Origin: Curtobacterium ammoniigenes NBRC 101786
Lineage (GTDB): Bacteria; Actinomycetota; Actinomycetes; Actinomycetales; Microbacteriaceae
Assembly (NCBI RefSeq): GCF_001571045.1
Contig: NZ_BCSV01000005.1
Coordinates: 124,001 to 188,000, forward strand
Direction of reading: 5' to 3'
Length of the DNA stretch: 64,000 nt
The notes under the pieces are model-generated. The model saw only the letters and a program-made list of their open reading frames with translations. It had not been told where the DNA came from and ran no database searches. Position numbers and translations under genes: made by a program. How positions within the stretch are numbered: position 1 is the stretch's first letter; each line of letters opens with the position of its first letter. Below, one piece after another: positions 55,447 through 63,684 of this stretch.

Positions 55447-56411
55447 CCGAGAACTCCGTACTCGTGATCGCGCGCACCCTCGATTGCGTTCGGAGTCTCG
55501 TCGAAGGCGGCGTTCCAGCACGACGGGCGTGGGAACTGGGGTTCGAGATCGTCGGCGACGTCCGGCGATCCACGTCGCTCGCGGCCGGCGGGCCGATCGC
55601 GGATGTCCTCGAGGCGCCGACTCCGGCTGCATCGGCGGTTGCGACGCACCGGCGGACGGCGCGTTCGTCGGAGCAGGTCCGCGTGGCCGCAGCGTGGATC
55701 GGTGTGGGCGCCGTCTGGCGGCTCGCCGAGCGGACCGGTGCTCCCGTCGGGCCATCACTCTCGGCGATAGCCGGCGCGCTCCGTGACACCGCGGACGCTG
55801 ACCGAGCGTGCGCCGTCGCGCTTGCAGGTCCCGCGGCGAGCGCGCGAGTCGTCCTCGTCCTTCCGCTCATCGGTGTACTGCTCGGCGCGCTCACGGGTGC
55901 TGACAGCATTCGCGTGCTGGTGTCGACGCCGCTCGGCTGGTGCTGCGTAATCGCGGCAGCCGGGCTTGTCCTCGCAGGGCATCAGTGGTCGGTCCGGATG
56001 CTGCACCGCGGCTCGCCGGAGCCGGGCATCTCGGGAATCCTGTTGGAAGCGTGGGGGATCGCGGTCTCGGGTGGCGGGAGCCTACGCGACGCCGAGACGG
56101 CCGTCGCGGATCTCTTCGCAGGTCAAGCGGCTCAAGCGGTCGTGGCATCCGAGGCCGCTGAGCAGTATCGACTCATCGAACGTGCGCGGGACCTGGCCGC
56201 AAGAGCCGGTGTGCCGGTGGGTCCCTTGCTGCGTCGTTCCGCGATCGATCTCCGGCGCGACGCTGCCGCGCAGTATCGCATCGCAGCCGAACGCCTCGGG
56301 GTCCGACTCGTCATGCCGCTCGGTGTTTGCGTGCTGCCGGCGTTCGTCCTCGTGGGCGTCGTTCCGATGCTCGCGGGCATCTTCTCCTCAACACCCCCGC
56401 TGCTGCCCTGA
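55443..56411 (+). CDS. Tad pilus inner-membrane platform protein, apparent TadB-TadC fusion
   Basis: A 322-residue type II secretion F-family protein. The first half (about 5-135) looks like a T2SF helical domain (CVRSLVEGGVPARRAWELG, LAERTGAPVGPSLSAIAGAL), followed by two spans (about 140-160 and 163-182). The second half (about 190-300) repeats the pattern (LLEAWGIAVSGGGSLRDAE, RDLAARAGVPVGPLLRRSA), ending with a span near 292-315. Most Tad loci use separate TadB and TadC; here one gene seems to supply both. It would anchor TadA in the membrane. GTG start, overlapping tadA. Confidence 0.78.
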   Translation: MTENSVLVIARTLDCVRSLVEGGVPARRAWELGFEIVGDVRRSTSLAAGGPIADVLEAPTPAASAVATHRRTARSSEQVRVAAAWIGVGAVWRLAERTGAPVGPSLSAIAGALRDTADADRACAVALAGPAASARVVLVLPLIGVLLGALTGADSIRVLVSTPLGWCCVIAAAGLVLAGHQWSVRMLHRGSPEPGISGILLEAWGIAVSGGGSLRDAETAVADLFAGQAAQAVVASEAAEQYRLIERARDLAARAGVPVGPLLRRSAIDLRRDAAAQYRIAAERLGVRLVMPLGVCVLPAFVLVGVVPMLAGIFSSTPPLLP

Positions 56412-56495
56412 GCCACTCCCCGACGCCACCCGCCATGTCTGGGCGCCGGAGCGGCGGGGCGATGCTCGAACCACCTCAAGAACAGGAGAAACTCG

Positions 56496-56711
56496 ATGCC
56501 CTCAGCCGCCATCCTCGGATCGCTCCGATCCAGCGCACCGGCCGCCGCGAAACCATACGTCTGGCGTCCCGATCAGGGCTCCGTGACTGCGGAGTACGCG
56601 ATCGTCATCCTCGCTGCTGTCGCGTTCGCCGGAGTCCTCGTCGCGGTCATGCGCTCCGGCGAGATTCAGCAGATCCTGACCGACCTCGTGCGTGGAGCAC
56701 TCGCGCAATGA
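56496..56711 (+). CDS. Flp pilin-like DUF4244 protein
   Basis: A 71-residue protein with a polar leader, then GSVTAEYAIVILAAVAFAGVLV (split at 28-49), the class III/Flp-type prepilin hydrophobic segment with the conserved Glu five residues after the processing site. Cleavage is expected after Gly28. It should be the major pilus subunit. The prepilin peptidase is not encoded nearby. AGGAGAAA precedes the ATG. It overlaps tadE by ATGA. Confidence 0.88.
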   Translation: MPSAAILGSLRSSAPAAAKPYVWRPDQGSVTAEYAIVILAAVAFAGVLVAVMRSGEIQQILTDLVRGALAQ

Positions 56712-57058
56712 GGTTGTCGATCATCCGCGGTCGCCGAGCTGCTGACACCGGCTCGGCGACCGTGGAGCTCGCTGTGGCGCTCCCCGTGGTCGCCGCGGTC
56801 CTCGTGATCGGCATCGGGGCGCTCTCGGCCGCTGCAGCGCAGATCCGGCTGCAGGGCATCGCCAATGGCGCGGCGCGCGCTGCGGGCCGGGGCGATGATG
56901 CCGCTGTTGCGGCGCTCCTCGCGCACGCGGACGGAGCCTCCGCGATGACGAATATCGGCGAGGCCGTGGTGTGCATCACGTGTCGTCGTCTCGTCGCGGT
57001 CGGTGCGCTCCGGCTTCCGCTCGAAGCCGAGGCATGCGCGCCCGCCGCTGGCGCATGA
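56708..57058 (+). CDS. TadE-like minor pseudopilin
   Basis: A 116-residue TadE-family protein with the pilin-like start GSATVELAVALPVVAAVLVIG (split around 15-35), one membrane segment and a small cysteine pair, CITC, later on. TadE proteins are processed by the prepilin peptidase and assist pilus assembly. Overlaps of ATGA on both sides couple it to the pilin and to the next TadE-like gene. Confidence 0.85.
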   Translation: MRLSIIRGRRAADTGSATVELAVALPVVAAVLVIGIGALSAAAAQIRLQGIANGAARAAGRGDDAAVAALLAHADGASAMTNIGEAVVCITCRRLVAVGALRLPLEAEACAPAAGA

Positions 57059-57573
57059 ACGATCGCAGGGTTCCGGCCGACGGCGGCGCCGCCACGCCCA
57101 TCCTGGCAACCGTCGCCATGCTCCTGATGCTCGAGACCGCGTCGCTTGGTGCGGCAGCGCACTGGCCCATGCTCCAGGCACGCGTCGCCGGTGCGACCGA
57201 TGCGGCCGCCGTCGGCGCGGCGGCCGCGGCCGCGGGGCTCGTCGCCGGGGAGCCGTGCGCGGTCGCGAACGCCGTCGCGGAACGGTCCGGCGCCCGAGTG
57301 GAGGAGTGCTCGCAGGAAGCGGATGCGGTGGTCGTGTCGCTCAGCATGGCGACGGGGCTCATGGTCGCCAGGGCGCGTGCGCGGGCAGGGCAACCGTCGC
57401 CGTCCGCTATATATAGGTACGACACCCGCACTGGAGCGCTCGGAAGCACTGTGTATGGTGTGCCTGTCGGTCCGCCGACACATGACCTCCCGGCGCCGTC
57501 GATTCCGGACGCAGCCGGCCCGGTCAGCAGCATCGATCAAGGAGTCACGTGCCAGGCACGAAGAAGCTTGTGA
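57055..57573 (+). CDS. TadE-like protein (Rv3654c family) with unusual C-terminal extension overlapping topA
   Basis: A 172-residue protein with a Flp-type hydrophobic segment (GGAATPILATVAMLLMLETA at 10-29) and Ala-rich helical stretch, then SLSMATGLMVARARARAG where relatives usually end (about 120). The remaining 50 residues (YRYDTRTGALGSTVYG, PPTHDLPAPS) are not conserved, and the frame runs 25 bases into topA before stopping at 57573. The tail may be real or result from a lost stop. An AT-rich TATATATAG at 57408-57416 inside the gene may be a topA promoter. The start overlaps tadE by ATGA. Confidence 0.7.
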   Translation: MNDRRVPADGGAATPILATVAMLLMLETASLGAAAHWPMLQARVAGATDAAAVGAAAAAAGLVAGEPCAVANAVAERSGARVEECSQEADAVVVSLSMATGLMVARARARAGQPSPSAIYRYDTRTGALGSTVYGVPVGPPTHDLPAPSIPDAAGPVSSIDQGVTCQARRSL

Positions 57574-60320
57574 TCGTCGAGAGCCCCGCGAAGGCGAAGA
57601 CGATCGCCCAATACCTCGGCGACGGATATGAGGTCCAGGCGTCCGTCGGCCACATCCGAGACCTCATCGAGCCGAAAAACCTCCCCGCGGAGCTCAAGAA
57701 GGGCGCGCTCGGCAAGTTCTCGGTCGACGTCGACAACGGCTTCCAGCCGTACTACGTCGTGTCCGATGCCAAGAAGAAGACCGTCGCCGAACTGAAGCGT
57801 GCGCTGAAAAACGCCGACGAGCTCTACCTCGCAACCGATGAAGACCGAGAGGGCGAAGCCATCGCCTGGCATCTGCTCCAGGTGCTCCAGCCGAAGGTTC
57901 CGGTGAAACGCATGGTGTTTCACGAGATCACCAAGGAGGCGATCCAACGGGCGAAAGATGCGACACGCGAGCTCGACAACGCGCTCGTCGACGCGCAAGA
58001 GACACGCCGGATCCTGGATCGCCTCTACGGCTATGAAGTCTCGCCCGTCCTATGGCGCAAGGTCGGTCCGGGTCTGTCGGCCGGGCGCGTCCAATCCGCC
58101 GCAACCCGACTCGTCGTGGACCGCGAACGCGAACGGCTTGCGTTCGTCTCGGTCAACTATTGGGATCTGACCGGAACGTTCGACAAGGACGGCGACCGCT
58201 TCGACGCTCGTCTCGCCCGACTCCACGGCACGCGCGTCGCCTCCGGCCGCGATTTCGACGACCGCGGCGCCGCGAAGTCGGACGCGGTGCTCCTCGACGA
58301 GGCCTCGTCGATGGCGCTCGCCGACGCGCTCAAGCGTGCCGAGCGCGCCGTCGTGCGCAGCGTCGATTCGAAGCCGTACACGCGTCGTCCGGCCGCCCCG
58401 TTCACGACGTCGACGCTCCAGCAGGAGGCGGCTCGCAAGCTGCGGTTCTCCGCACGGCAGACCATGTCGGTCGCGCAATCGCTCTACGAAAACGGGCACA
58501 TCACCTATATGCGGACCGACTCGTCGTCGCTCTCTGAGCAGGCGATCGCCGCCGCACGGACGCAGGCCGCTGCGCTCTACGGTGCCGACTCCGTCCCCGC
58601 GAAGCCTCGCACGTACGCCGGGAAGAGCAAGAACGCTCAGGAGGCCCACGAGGCGATCCGCCCGGCGGGTGACACGTTCCGCACGCCGAGCGAGATGCAG
58701 AACGTCCTGCGGGGCAACGACCTGCGTCTCTACGACCTGATCTGGAAGCGCACCGTCGCGTCTCAGATGGCCGACGCCAAAGGCTCCACAGCATCCGTCG
58801 TGATCGGCGTCACGAGCGACGCCTCAATCCCTGGCCTCGACCTGACGGCGGACGGCATCGACGCGGAGTTCACCGCATCCGGCACGGTCATCACCTTCCG
58901 GGGCTTCCTCAGCGCCTACGAAGAAGGCACGGATGACGAGCGCTCGGACAACGCGGACAGCGCCGAGACGCGTCTCCCGGTTGTCGCCGAAGGCGACTCG
59001 ATCGGTGTCGACGGAATCGTCGCGAAGGGGCACGACACGCTCCCGCCGCCGCGCTACACGGAGGCGAGCCTCGTGAAGACGCTCGAGGAGCTCGGTATCG
59101 GTCGCCCGTCGACGTATGCGGCGATCATCTCGACCATCGTCGACCGCGGATACGTCACGCCGCGCGGATCGTCGCTGGTACCGAACTGGATCGCATTCAG
59201 CGTGGTGCGCCTCCTGGAAGAGCACTTCCGCGACCTCGTCCAATACGACTTCACGGCCGAAATGGAAGACGATCTCGACCGGATCGCCGACGGGCAGCAG
59301 GATCGCACCGATTGGCTCAGCGGGTTCTACTTCGGCAACGACGACCAGCGCGGGTTGCGCGGCGTCATCGACAACCTCGGCGACATCGACGCGCGTGAGA
59401 TCAACTCCATCGAACTTGCGCCCGGGCTCACCCTCCGCATCGGCCGATACGGTCCGTACATCGAAGCGCCGAGCGACGACCCCGAGCACCCCCGCCGCGT
59501 CAACGTTCCGCAGGACATCGCCCCGGACGAACTGACGGCGGAGAAGGCCCGCGAACTCATCGAGGCACCGGTCGTCGGCGACCGCGTGGTCGGCGTCAAC
59601 CCCGAGACCGGAAAAGAGGTGATCGCGAAAGACGGGCGATTCGGCCCCTACGTTACGGAACGAACGCCGGAGCCCGAGGCCGAGGTCGACGCGCGGACAG
59701 GTGAAGTCCTCGACACCGCGAAAGGCGCTGTCACCAGTGCGGCGGGAAGTACGAAGACCCCGGCGAAGGCAACCGCTGCGAATAAGAAGGCCGCACCCCC
59801 GAAGGAGCGGACCGCTTCACTGTTCAAGTCGATGGACCCGCAGACCATCGATCTCGAAACTGCCTTGCAGCTGCTCTCGCTCCCACGCGCTGTCGGAGCC
59901 GATCCCGAGTCGGGCGAGCCGATCCTCGCGCAGAACGGTCGGTATGGGCCGTACCTCAAGAAGGGTACGGACACGCGGACCCTCCCCTCGGAGGACGCGA
60001 TCTTCGACATCGACCTGCCGGGCGCGCTCGAGCTCTTCGCGCAGCCGAAGTACGGCGCCCGTCGCGCATCGAGCGCGTTGAAGGAGTTCGAGGCCGACCC
60101 GACCAGCGGAAAGCCGATCAAGGTCAAGGACGGCCGGTTCGGTCCGTACGTCACCGACGGTGAGACGAACGCGACGATCCCGCGGGGAGAGGACGTCGAG
60201 AGCGTCGACTTCGACCGAGCAGTCCAACTGCTCGCCGATAAGCGTGCGAAAGGACCGGCGAAGCCGAAGCGCGCCTCTGCCAAAAAGGCGCCGGCGAAGC
60301 GCTCGAGCACGAAATCGTGA
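57549..60320 (+). CDS. topA: DNA topoisomerase I
   Basis: TopA relaxes negative supercoils with a 5'-phosphotyrosine intermediate. The 923-residue product begins MPGTKKLVIVESPAKAKTI, with Toprim Glu11 and the acidic ATDEDREGEAIAWH (95-108; Asp97, Asp99, Glu101), YEVSPVLWRKVGPGLSAGRVQ (split) and active-site Tyr320 in NGHITYMRTDSSSLSE. The C-terminal region has several Topo_C repeats (GRFGPYVT at about 697 and 860, GRYGPYLKKG) in place of zinc fingers and a Lys/Ala-rich tail, as in mycobacteria. It overlaps the tadE-like gene by 25 bases and tmk by GTGA. Confidence 0.97.
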   Translation: MPGTKKLVIVESPAKAKTIAQYLGDGYEVQASVGHIRDLIEPKNLPAELKKGALGKFSVDVDNGFQPYYVVSDAKKKTVAELKRALKNADELYLATDEDREGEAIAWHLLQVLQPKVPVKRMVFHEITKEAIQRAKDATRELDNALVDAQETRRILDRLYGYEVSPVLWRKVGPGLSAGRVQSAATRLVVDRERERLAFVSVNYWDLTGTFDKDGDRFDARLARLHGTRVASGRDFDDRGAAKSDAVLLDEASSMALADALKRAERAVVRSVDSKPYTRRPAAPFTTSTLQQEAARKLRFSARQTMSVAQSLYENGHITYMRTDSSSLSEQAIAAARTQAAALYGADSVPAKPRTYAGKSKNAQEAHEAIRPAGDTFRTPSEMQNVLRGNDLRLYDLIWKRTVASQMADAKGSTASVVIGVTSDASIPGLDLTADGIDAEFTASGTVITFRGFLSAYEEGTDDERSDNADSAETRLPVVAEGDSIGVDGIVAKGHDTLPPPRYTEASLVKTLEELGIGRPSTYAAIISTIVDRGYVTPRGSSLVPNWIAFSVVRLLEEHFRDLVQYDFTAEMEDDLDRIADGQQDRTDWLSGFYFGNDDQRGLRGVIDNLGDIDAREINSIELAPGLTLRIGRYGPYIEAPSDDPEHPRRVNVPQDIAPDELTAEKARELIEAPVVGDRVVGVNPETGKEVIAKDGRFGPYVTERTPEPEAEVDARTGEVLDTAKGAVTSAAGSTKTPAKATAANKKAAPPKERTASLFKSMDPQTIDLETALQLLSLPRAVGADPESGEPILAQNGRYGPYLKKGTDTRTLPSEDAIFDIDLPGALELFAQPKYGARRASSALKEFEADPTSGKPIKVKDGRFGPYVTDGETNATIPRGEDVESVDFDRAVQLLADKRAKGPAKPKRASAKKAPAKRSSTKS

Positions 60321-60985
60321 CGACCGCGCCGACGCAGTCGGACCGCCCGCGGGACGCCGGGTTCTTCCTCACGCTTGAAGGCGGTGACGGCGCGGGCAAA
60401 TCAACGCAGGCCGCGCTCCTCGAGTCCTGGCTCCAGGAGCGCGGCCATCGCGTGCTACGGACGCGCGAGCCCGGTGGCACCCCGCTCGGCGAGCAGATCC
60501 GGCAGATGGTGCTCCACGAACGCGGCCACATCGCCCCGCGAGCCGAAGCGCTGCTCTACGCTGCCGATCGAGCCCACCACGTCGAGACCGTCGTCCGGCC
60601 CGCGCTCGACGACGGCATCGTCGTCGTCCAGGACCGCTACATCGACTCGTCCGTGGCGTACCAGGGCGTCGCACGACACCTCGGCGACGCGATGATCCGA
60701 ACGATCTCCAACTGGGCGGCCGACAACCTCCAACCAGATCTCACGGTCGTCCTCGACATCGATCCGGCGATCGGCAGAGGCCGGATGACGCGGAGTCGCG
60801 GGGGCCTTGACCGGCTCGAACGGGAGGCCGTGGCATTCCACACGGCCGTGCGCGACGCGTTCCTCGCGATGGCGGGCAATGACCCGGACCGCTTCCTGGT
60901 GCTCGACGCTACGCGACCGGCGGAAGACCTCGGCCGAGCGATCCAGGCTGCCGTCGCCGCGCGCCTCCCCGCCGCGCACCGATGA
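60317..60985 (+). CDS. tmk: Thymidylate kinase
   Basis: Tmk phosphorylates dTMP to dTDP for DNA synthesis. The 222-residue product has P-loop LTLEGGDGAGKSTQAALL (19-36), TREPGGTPLGEQIR (the DR/E-type motif), VVVQDRYIDSSVAYQG (the DRY motif, about 98-113) and a LID with Arg residues in RGRMTRSRGGLDRLE. GTG start overlapping the topA stop. It is followed 31 bases later by holB, forming a replication-linked set topA-tmk-holB. Confidence 0.96.
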   Translation: MTTAPTQSDRPRDAGFFLTLEGGDGAGKSTQAALLESWLQERGHRVLRTREPGGTPLGEQIRQMVLHERGHIAPRAEALLYAADRAHHVETVVRPALDDGIVVVQDRYIDSSVAYQGVARHLGDAMIRTISNWAADNLQPDLTVVLDIDPAIGRGRMTRSRGGLDRLEREAVAFHTAVRDAFLAMAGNDPDRFLVLDATRPAEDLGRAIQAAVAARLPAAHR

Positions 60986-61016
60986 CCACGTCGGCGGCAT
61001 CTGGAACGATTGCACC

Positions 61017-62159
61017 ATGAGCGTGTGGGATGGCCTCACCGGCCAAGAAGAAGCGGTCGCCACCCTCCGCGCTGCCGCCGAGTCCGCCGACGGCTCCGGC
61101 ACGATGACCCACTCGTGGCTCATCACCGGCCCTCCGGGCTCCGGCCGCTCAACAGTCGCGCGGGCGTTCGCCGCAGCCCTCGTGGGCAGCGGCCCCAACG
61201 ACGACCGCACCCTGCAGCAGGTCCTCGCCGGAACCCATCCGGACGTCTCGGTGCTCACCACCCAGCGGGTCATCATCACCATCGACGAGATCCGCTCGCT
61301 GGTCACGGGCTCGCACTACGCCCCGTCCGTCGGCAGGTACCGCGTCATCGTCGTCGAAGATGCCGACCGCATGACCGAACGCACCTCCAACCTCCTGCTG
61401 AAGGCGCTCGAGGAGCCGCCGCCCGGAACCGTCTGGATCCTCTGCGCGCCGAGCGAGGCCGACCTCATCCCCACCATCCGGTCACGGGTGCGGTCGGTCC
61501 GGCTCCGAATCCCAGGAATCGAGTCCGTCGCTGACCTCATCGTCGCTCGGACAGGTGTCGACCGTCCGCTCGCCATGGACGCCGCCCGGCAGGCGCAGAG
61601 CCACGTCGGGATGGCGCAGCGCCTCGCCACGAGCACGGAGGCCCGAGACCGCCGCCGCCGCACCCTCGAGACCGTCCTCGCCGTTCGGACCGTCGGGGAG
61701 GCGGTGCTCGCCGCCGCATCCCTGCTCGCCGTGGCAGACGAGGACGCCAAGGCGATCACGCAGGAGCGGGACGCGGAAGAGCGTGAGGCAGCACTGCGGT
61801 CACTCGGTATTGAACCGGGTGGAACGGTGCCGCCTGCGCTCCGTTCCCAATTGCGCGCGCTCGAAGAGGACCAGAAGCGGCGAGCCACGCGCAGCCTCCG
61901 CGACGGTCTCGACCGCATCCTCGTCGACGTGATGTCCCTGTACCGCGATCTGCTCCTCCTCGGTCTCGGCGCGCCCACCGATCTCGTCAACCTGTCGATG
62001 CGCGACGAGCTCCGCGACCACCTCGCGGCCGTGCCGCCTGCAGCCGCGCTCGAGATTCTGGACGCTGTCACGCTCGCGCGGCAGCGGATCGCGGCGAACG
62101 TCGCCGCGCTCCTCGCGCTCGAGGCGCTCCTCGTCACCGTCGCCCGTGCCACCCGATAG
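61017..62159 (+). CDS. holB: DNA polymerase III subunit delta' (HolB)
   Basis: HolB is the stator subunit of the clamp loader. The 380-residue product shows WDGLTGQEEAVATLRAAAE at the start, a P-loop-like GPPGSGRSTVARAF (41-54), YRVIVVEDADRMTERTSNLLLKALEEPP (split at 103-130), which is the classical delta' block, and VRSVRLRIP. The Lys of the P-loop is Arg and the SRC-like finger is reduced, as in subunits not relying on ATP hydrolysis. Start ATG 61017. It ends before tRNA-Thr. Confidence 0.93.
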   Translation: MSVWDGLTGQEEAVATLRAAAESADGSGTMTHSWLITGPPGSGRSTVARAFAAALVGSGPNDDRTLQQVLAGTHPDVSVLTTQRVIITIDEIRSLVTGSHYAPSVGRYRVIVVEDADRMTERTSNLLLKALEEPPPGTVWILCAPSEADLIPTIRSRVRSVRLRIPGIESVADLIVARTGVDRPLAMDAARQAQSHVGMAQRLATSTEARDRRRRTLETVLAVRTVGEAVLAAASLLAVADEDAKAITQERDAEEREAALRSLGIEPGGTVPPALRSQLRALEEDQKRRATRSLRDGLDRILVDVMSLYRDLLLLGLGAPTDLVNLSMRDELRDHLAAVPPAAALEILDAVTLARQRIAANVAALLALEALLVTVARATR

Positions 62160-62293
62160 CGCGCGAGCGCTGCGGAAGCGCGTCGGGGCAGCACGAGCCC
62201 GCGGCCGTTCCGGCCCGCGGTCATCGGGTCACGTGTCGCTGCGCCCCCGACCATCCTGTATTGTGGACACCCGTGCCGGTCACCGTCACACCC

Positions 62294-62369
62294 GCCGCCT
62301 TAGCTCAGTCGGCAGAGCGATTCACTCGTAATGAATAGGTCAAGGGTTCGATTCCCTTAGGCGGCTCCA
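62294..62369 (+). tRNA. tRNA-Thr (anticodon CGT)
   Basis: A 76-nt tRNA with an encoded CCA. The acceptor GCCGCCT/AGGCGGC has discriminator T, the D-arm is AGCTCAGTCGGCAGAGC, the anticodon stem-loop TTCAC-TCGTAAT-GAA gives CGT, and the T-arm is AGGGTTCGATTCCCT. Confidence 0.96.
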
Positions 62370-62374
62370 CAACG

Positions 62375-62409
62375 AACAAGCCCCCCGGCAGAAGCCGGGG
62401 GGGCTTGTT
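62375..62409. terminator. Strong bidirectional hairpin between tRNA-Thr and the phosphodiester glycosidase gene
   Basis: AACAAGCCCCCCGGC pairs with GCCGGGGGGGCTTGTT around AGAA (one bulged G). The stem of about 15 bp lies between convergent transcription units. Confidence 0.85.
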
Positions 62410-62425
62410 CCATCTCACACGCTGG

Positions 62426-63619
62426 TCACGAGCGTGGATACACCGCGACGAAGTCACGCGACGACGGCTGGATGTACCGACTCGCGTTCACGTAGGAGTT
62501 CGGCGGCGGCAACACGCTCGGCACGGCCGTCGTCGGCGTGGGATGGCTGTAGGTGATGTAGTTCGTCCACGACGGGTTGATGTCGAGTTCCATCGCGTTC
62601 ACCGCACCAGCGGCCTTGAGCACGCCGGCGAGCGTGCCGATATCCATCGCAGGTCCGACGACCGACACGATCGACCCGTCGGCGCGCACCCCGATCGCAC
62701 TGCGCCACACGTACGCGGCATTGCCGACCGTCCGGCCCCAGGCGACCGCGTTGGCCTGGTTTGCGTCTGCGGCGACGACGCCGTTCTGAATGAGCATGTT
62801 GAGGTTCTGCCGCACCGCCACGACGTTCGGTCCCGGGTCGCCGCCCGGCCACGCCTCCACGCTGACGTGTCCGTCGGCGGTGAACACCATCGACGCGGCG
62901 CCGGTGCGCAGCGGTATCACCGCGTGCCCGTTCTGCCAGTAGCCGCCGTTCGCGTCCGCCATGAGGAATCCCGAGTTGAAGGTGGCGAGGACGGAGCCGA
63001 GCTTGTCCGCCGGGATCTGGTTCGGGCCTCCAGCGGCGGGGCCGGGCACCTGGTAGCCGGGGTAGAGCTGGAACGACACCAGCTTCGGGTCCATCCAGAT
63101 CACCTGCACGTAGTACGAGGTGTGGATGGTGTCGGGTCGGAGGAACGCGACGCGAGCAGCGGGGGAGCCGTTGACCGAGTACAGGGTGCTCCACTGCCCC
63201 TCGCCGGCGAGCGTCGGCGACGACACGATCGGCGTCAGATCCGCGGGCGCGGGTGACGTCGTGGGCGTCGCCGACGGTGTCGGGCTCGGCGTAGCGCTCG
63301 GGGACTTCGTGCCGACCTTCGGAAGCCCGCCGGCGACCGTTCCGCCGGTCTTCGGCTTCGTCAGCTGGTACTGCACGTGCTCGAGGCCCGTGATGGCCCA
63401 TCCGAGCCCGTGGACGCGCCCCCACTCGGCGACACGCGCAGCCACGCTGTCCGTTCCCGGCGCCGCGAGCGCAACGCCGAGCGAGCCGCCGAGCCAGACG
63501 CAGATCGCGATCACGATGACGAGCACGCTCGAGATGACGGCTCGAACGGGCGTGCCGAAGAACCGGCTGAAGCCACGATAGGACCGGCGGTCCGAGCGGG
63601 AGGAGCGTGCATGCTGCAT
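62426..63619 (-). CDS. Secreted or anchored phosphodiester glycosidase (NAGPA/DUF2233) family protein
   Basis: A 397-residue protein with one N-terminal hydrophobic segment (about 27-52, signal anchor or signal peptide), a Ser/Thr/Pro-rich linker (about 105-130, SPSATPSPTPSATPTTSPA) and the NAGPA domain (about 165-390; NSGFLMADANGGYW, WRSAIGVRADGSIVSV, AMELDINPSWTNY). NAGPA-type enzymes remove N-acetylglucosamine or other sugars from phosphodiesters and occur in bacteria on exopolysaccharides and wall polymers. The start is the ATG at 63619. The next gene upstream on this strand is a DprE2-like reductase, which suggests envelope work. Confidence 0.85.
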   Translation of the reverse strand: MQHARSSRSDRRSYRGFSRFFGTPVRAVISSVLVIVIAICVWLGGSLGVALAAPGTDSVAARVAEWGRVHGLGWAITGLEHVQYQLTKPKTGGTVAGGLPKVGTKSPSATPSPTPSATPTTSPAPADLTPIVSSPTLAGEGQWSTLYSVNGSPAARVAFLRPDTIHTSYYVQVIWMDPKLVSFQLYPGYQVPGPAAGGPNQIPADKLGSVLATFNSGFLMADANGGYWQNGHAVIPLRTGAASMVFTADGHVSVEAWPGGDPGPNVVAVRQNLNMLIQNGVVAADANQANAVAWGRTVGNAAYVWRSAIGVRADGSIVSVVGPAMDIGTLAGVLKAAGAVNAMELDINPSWTNYITYSHPTPTTAVPSVLPPPNSYVNASRYIQPSSRDFVAVYPRS

Positions 63620-63684
63620 GGTGATGTTCCGTTGCTGGGTCGGCGGTGCACCGACGAGGTGAAGGCGGTCGGGTGACCGATGGA

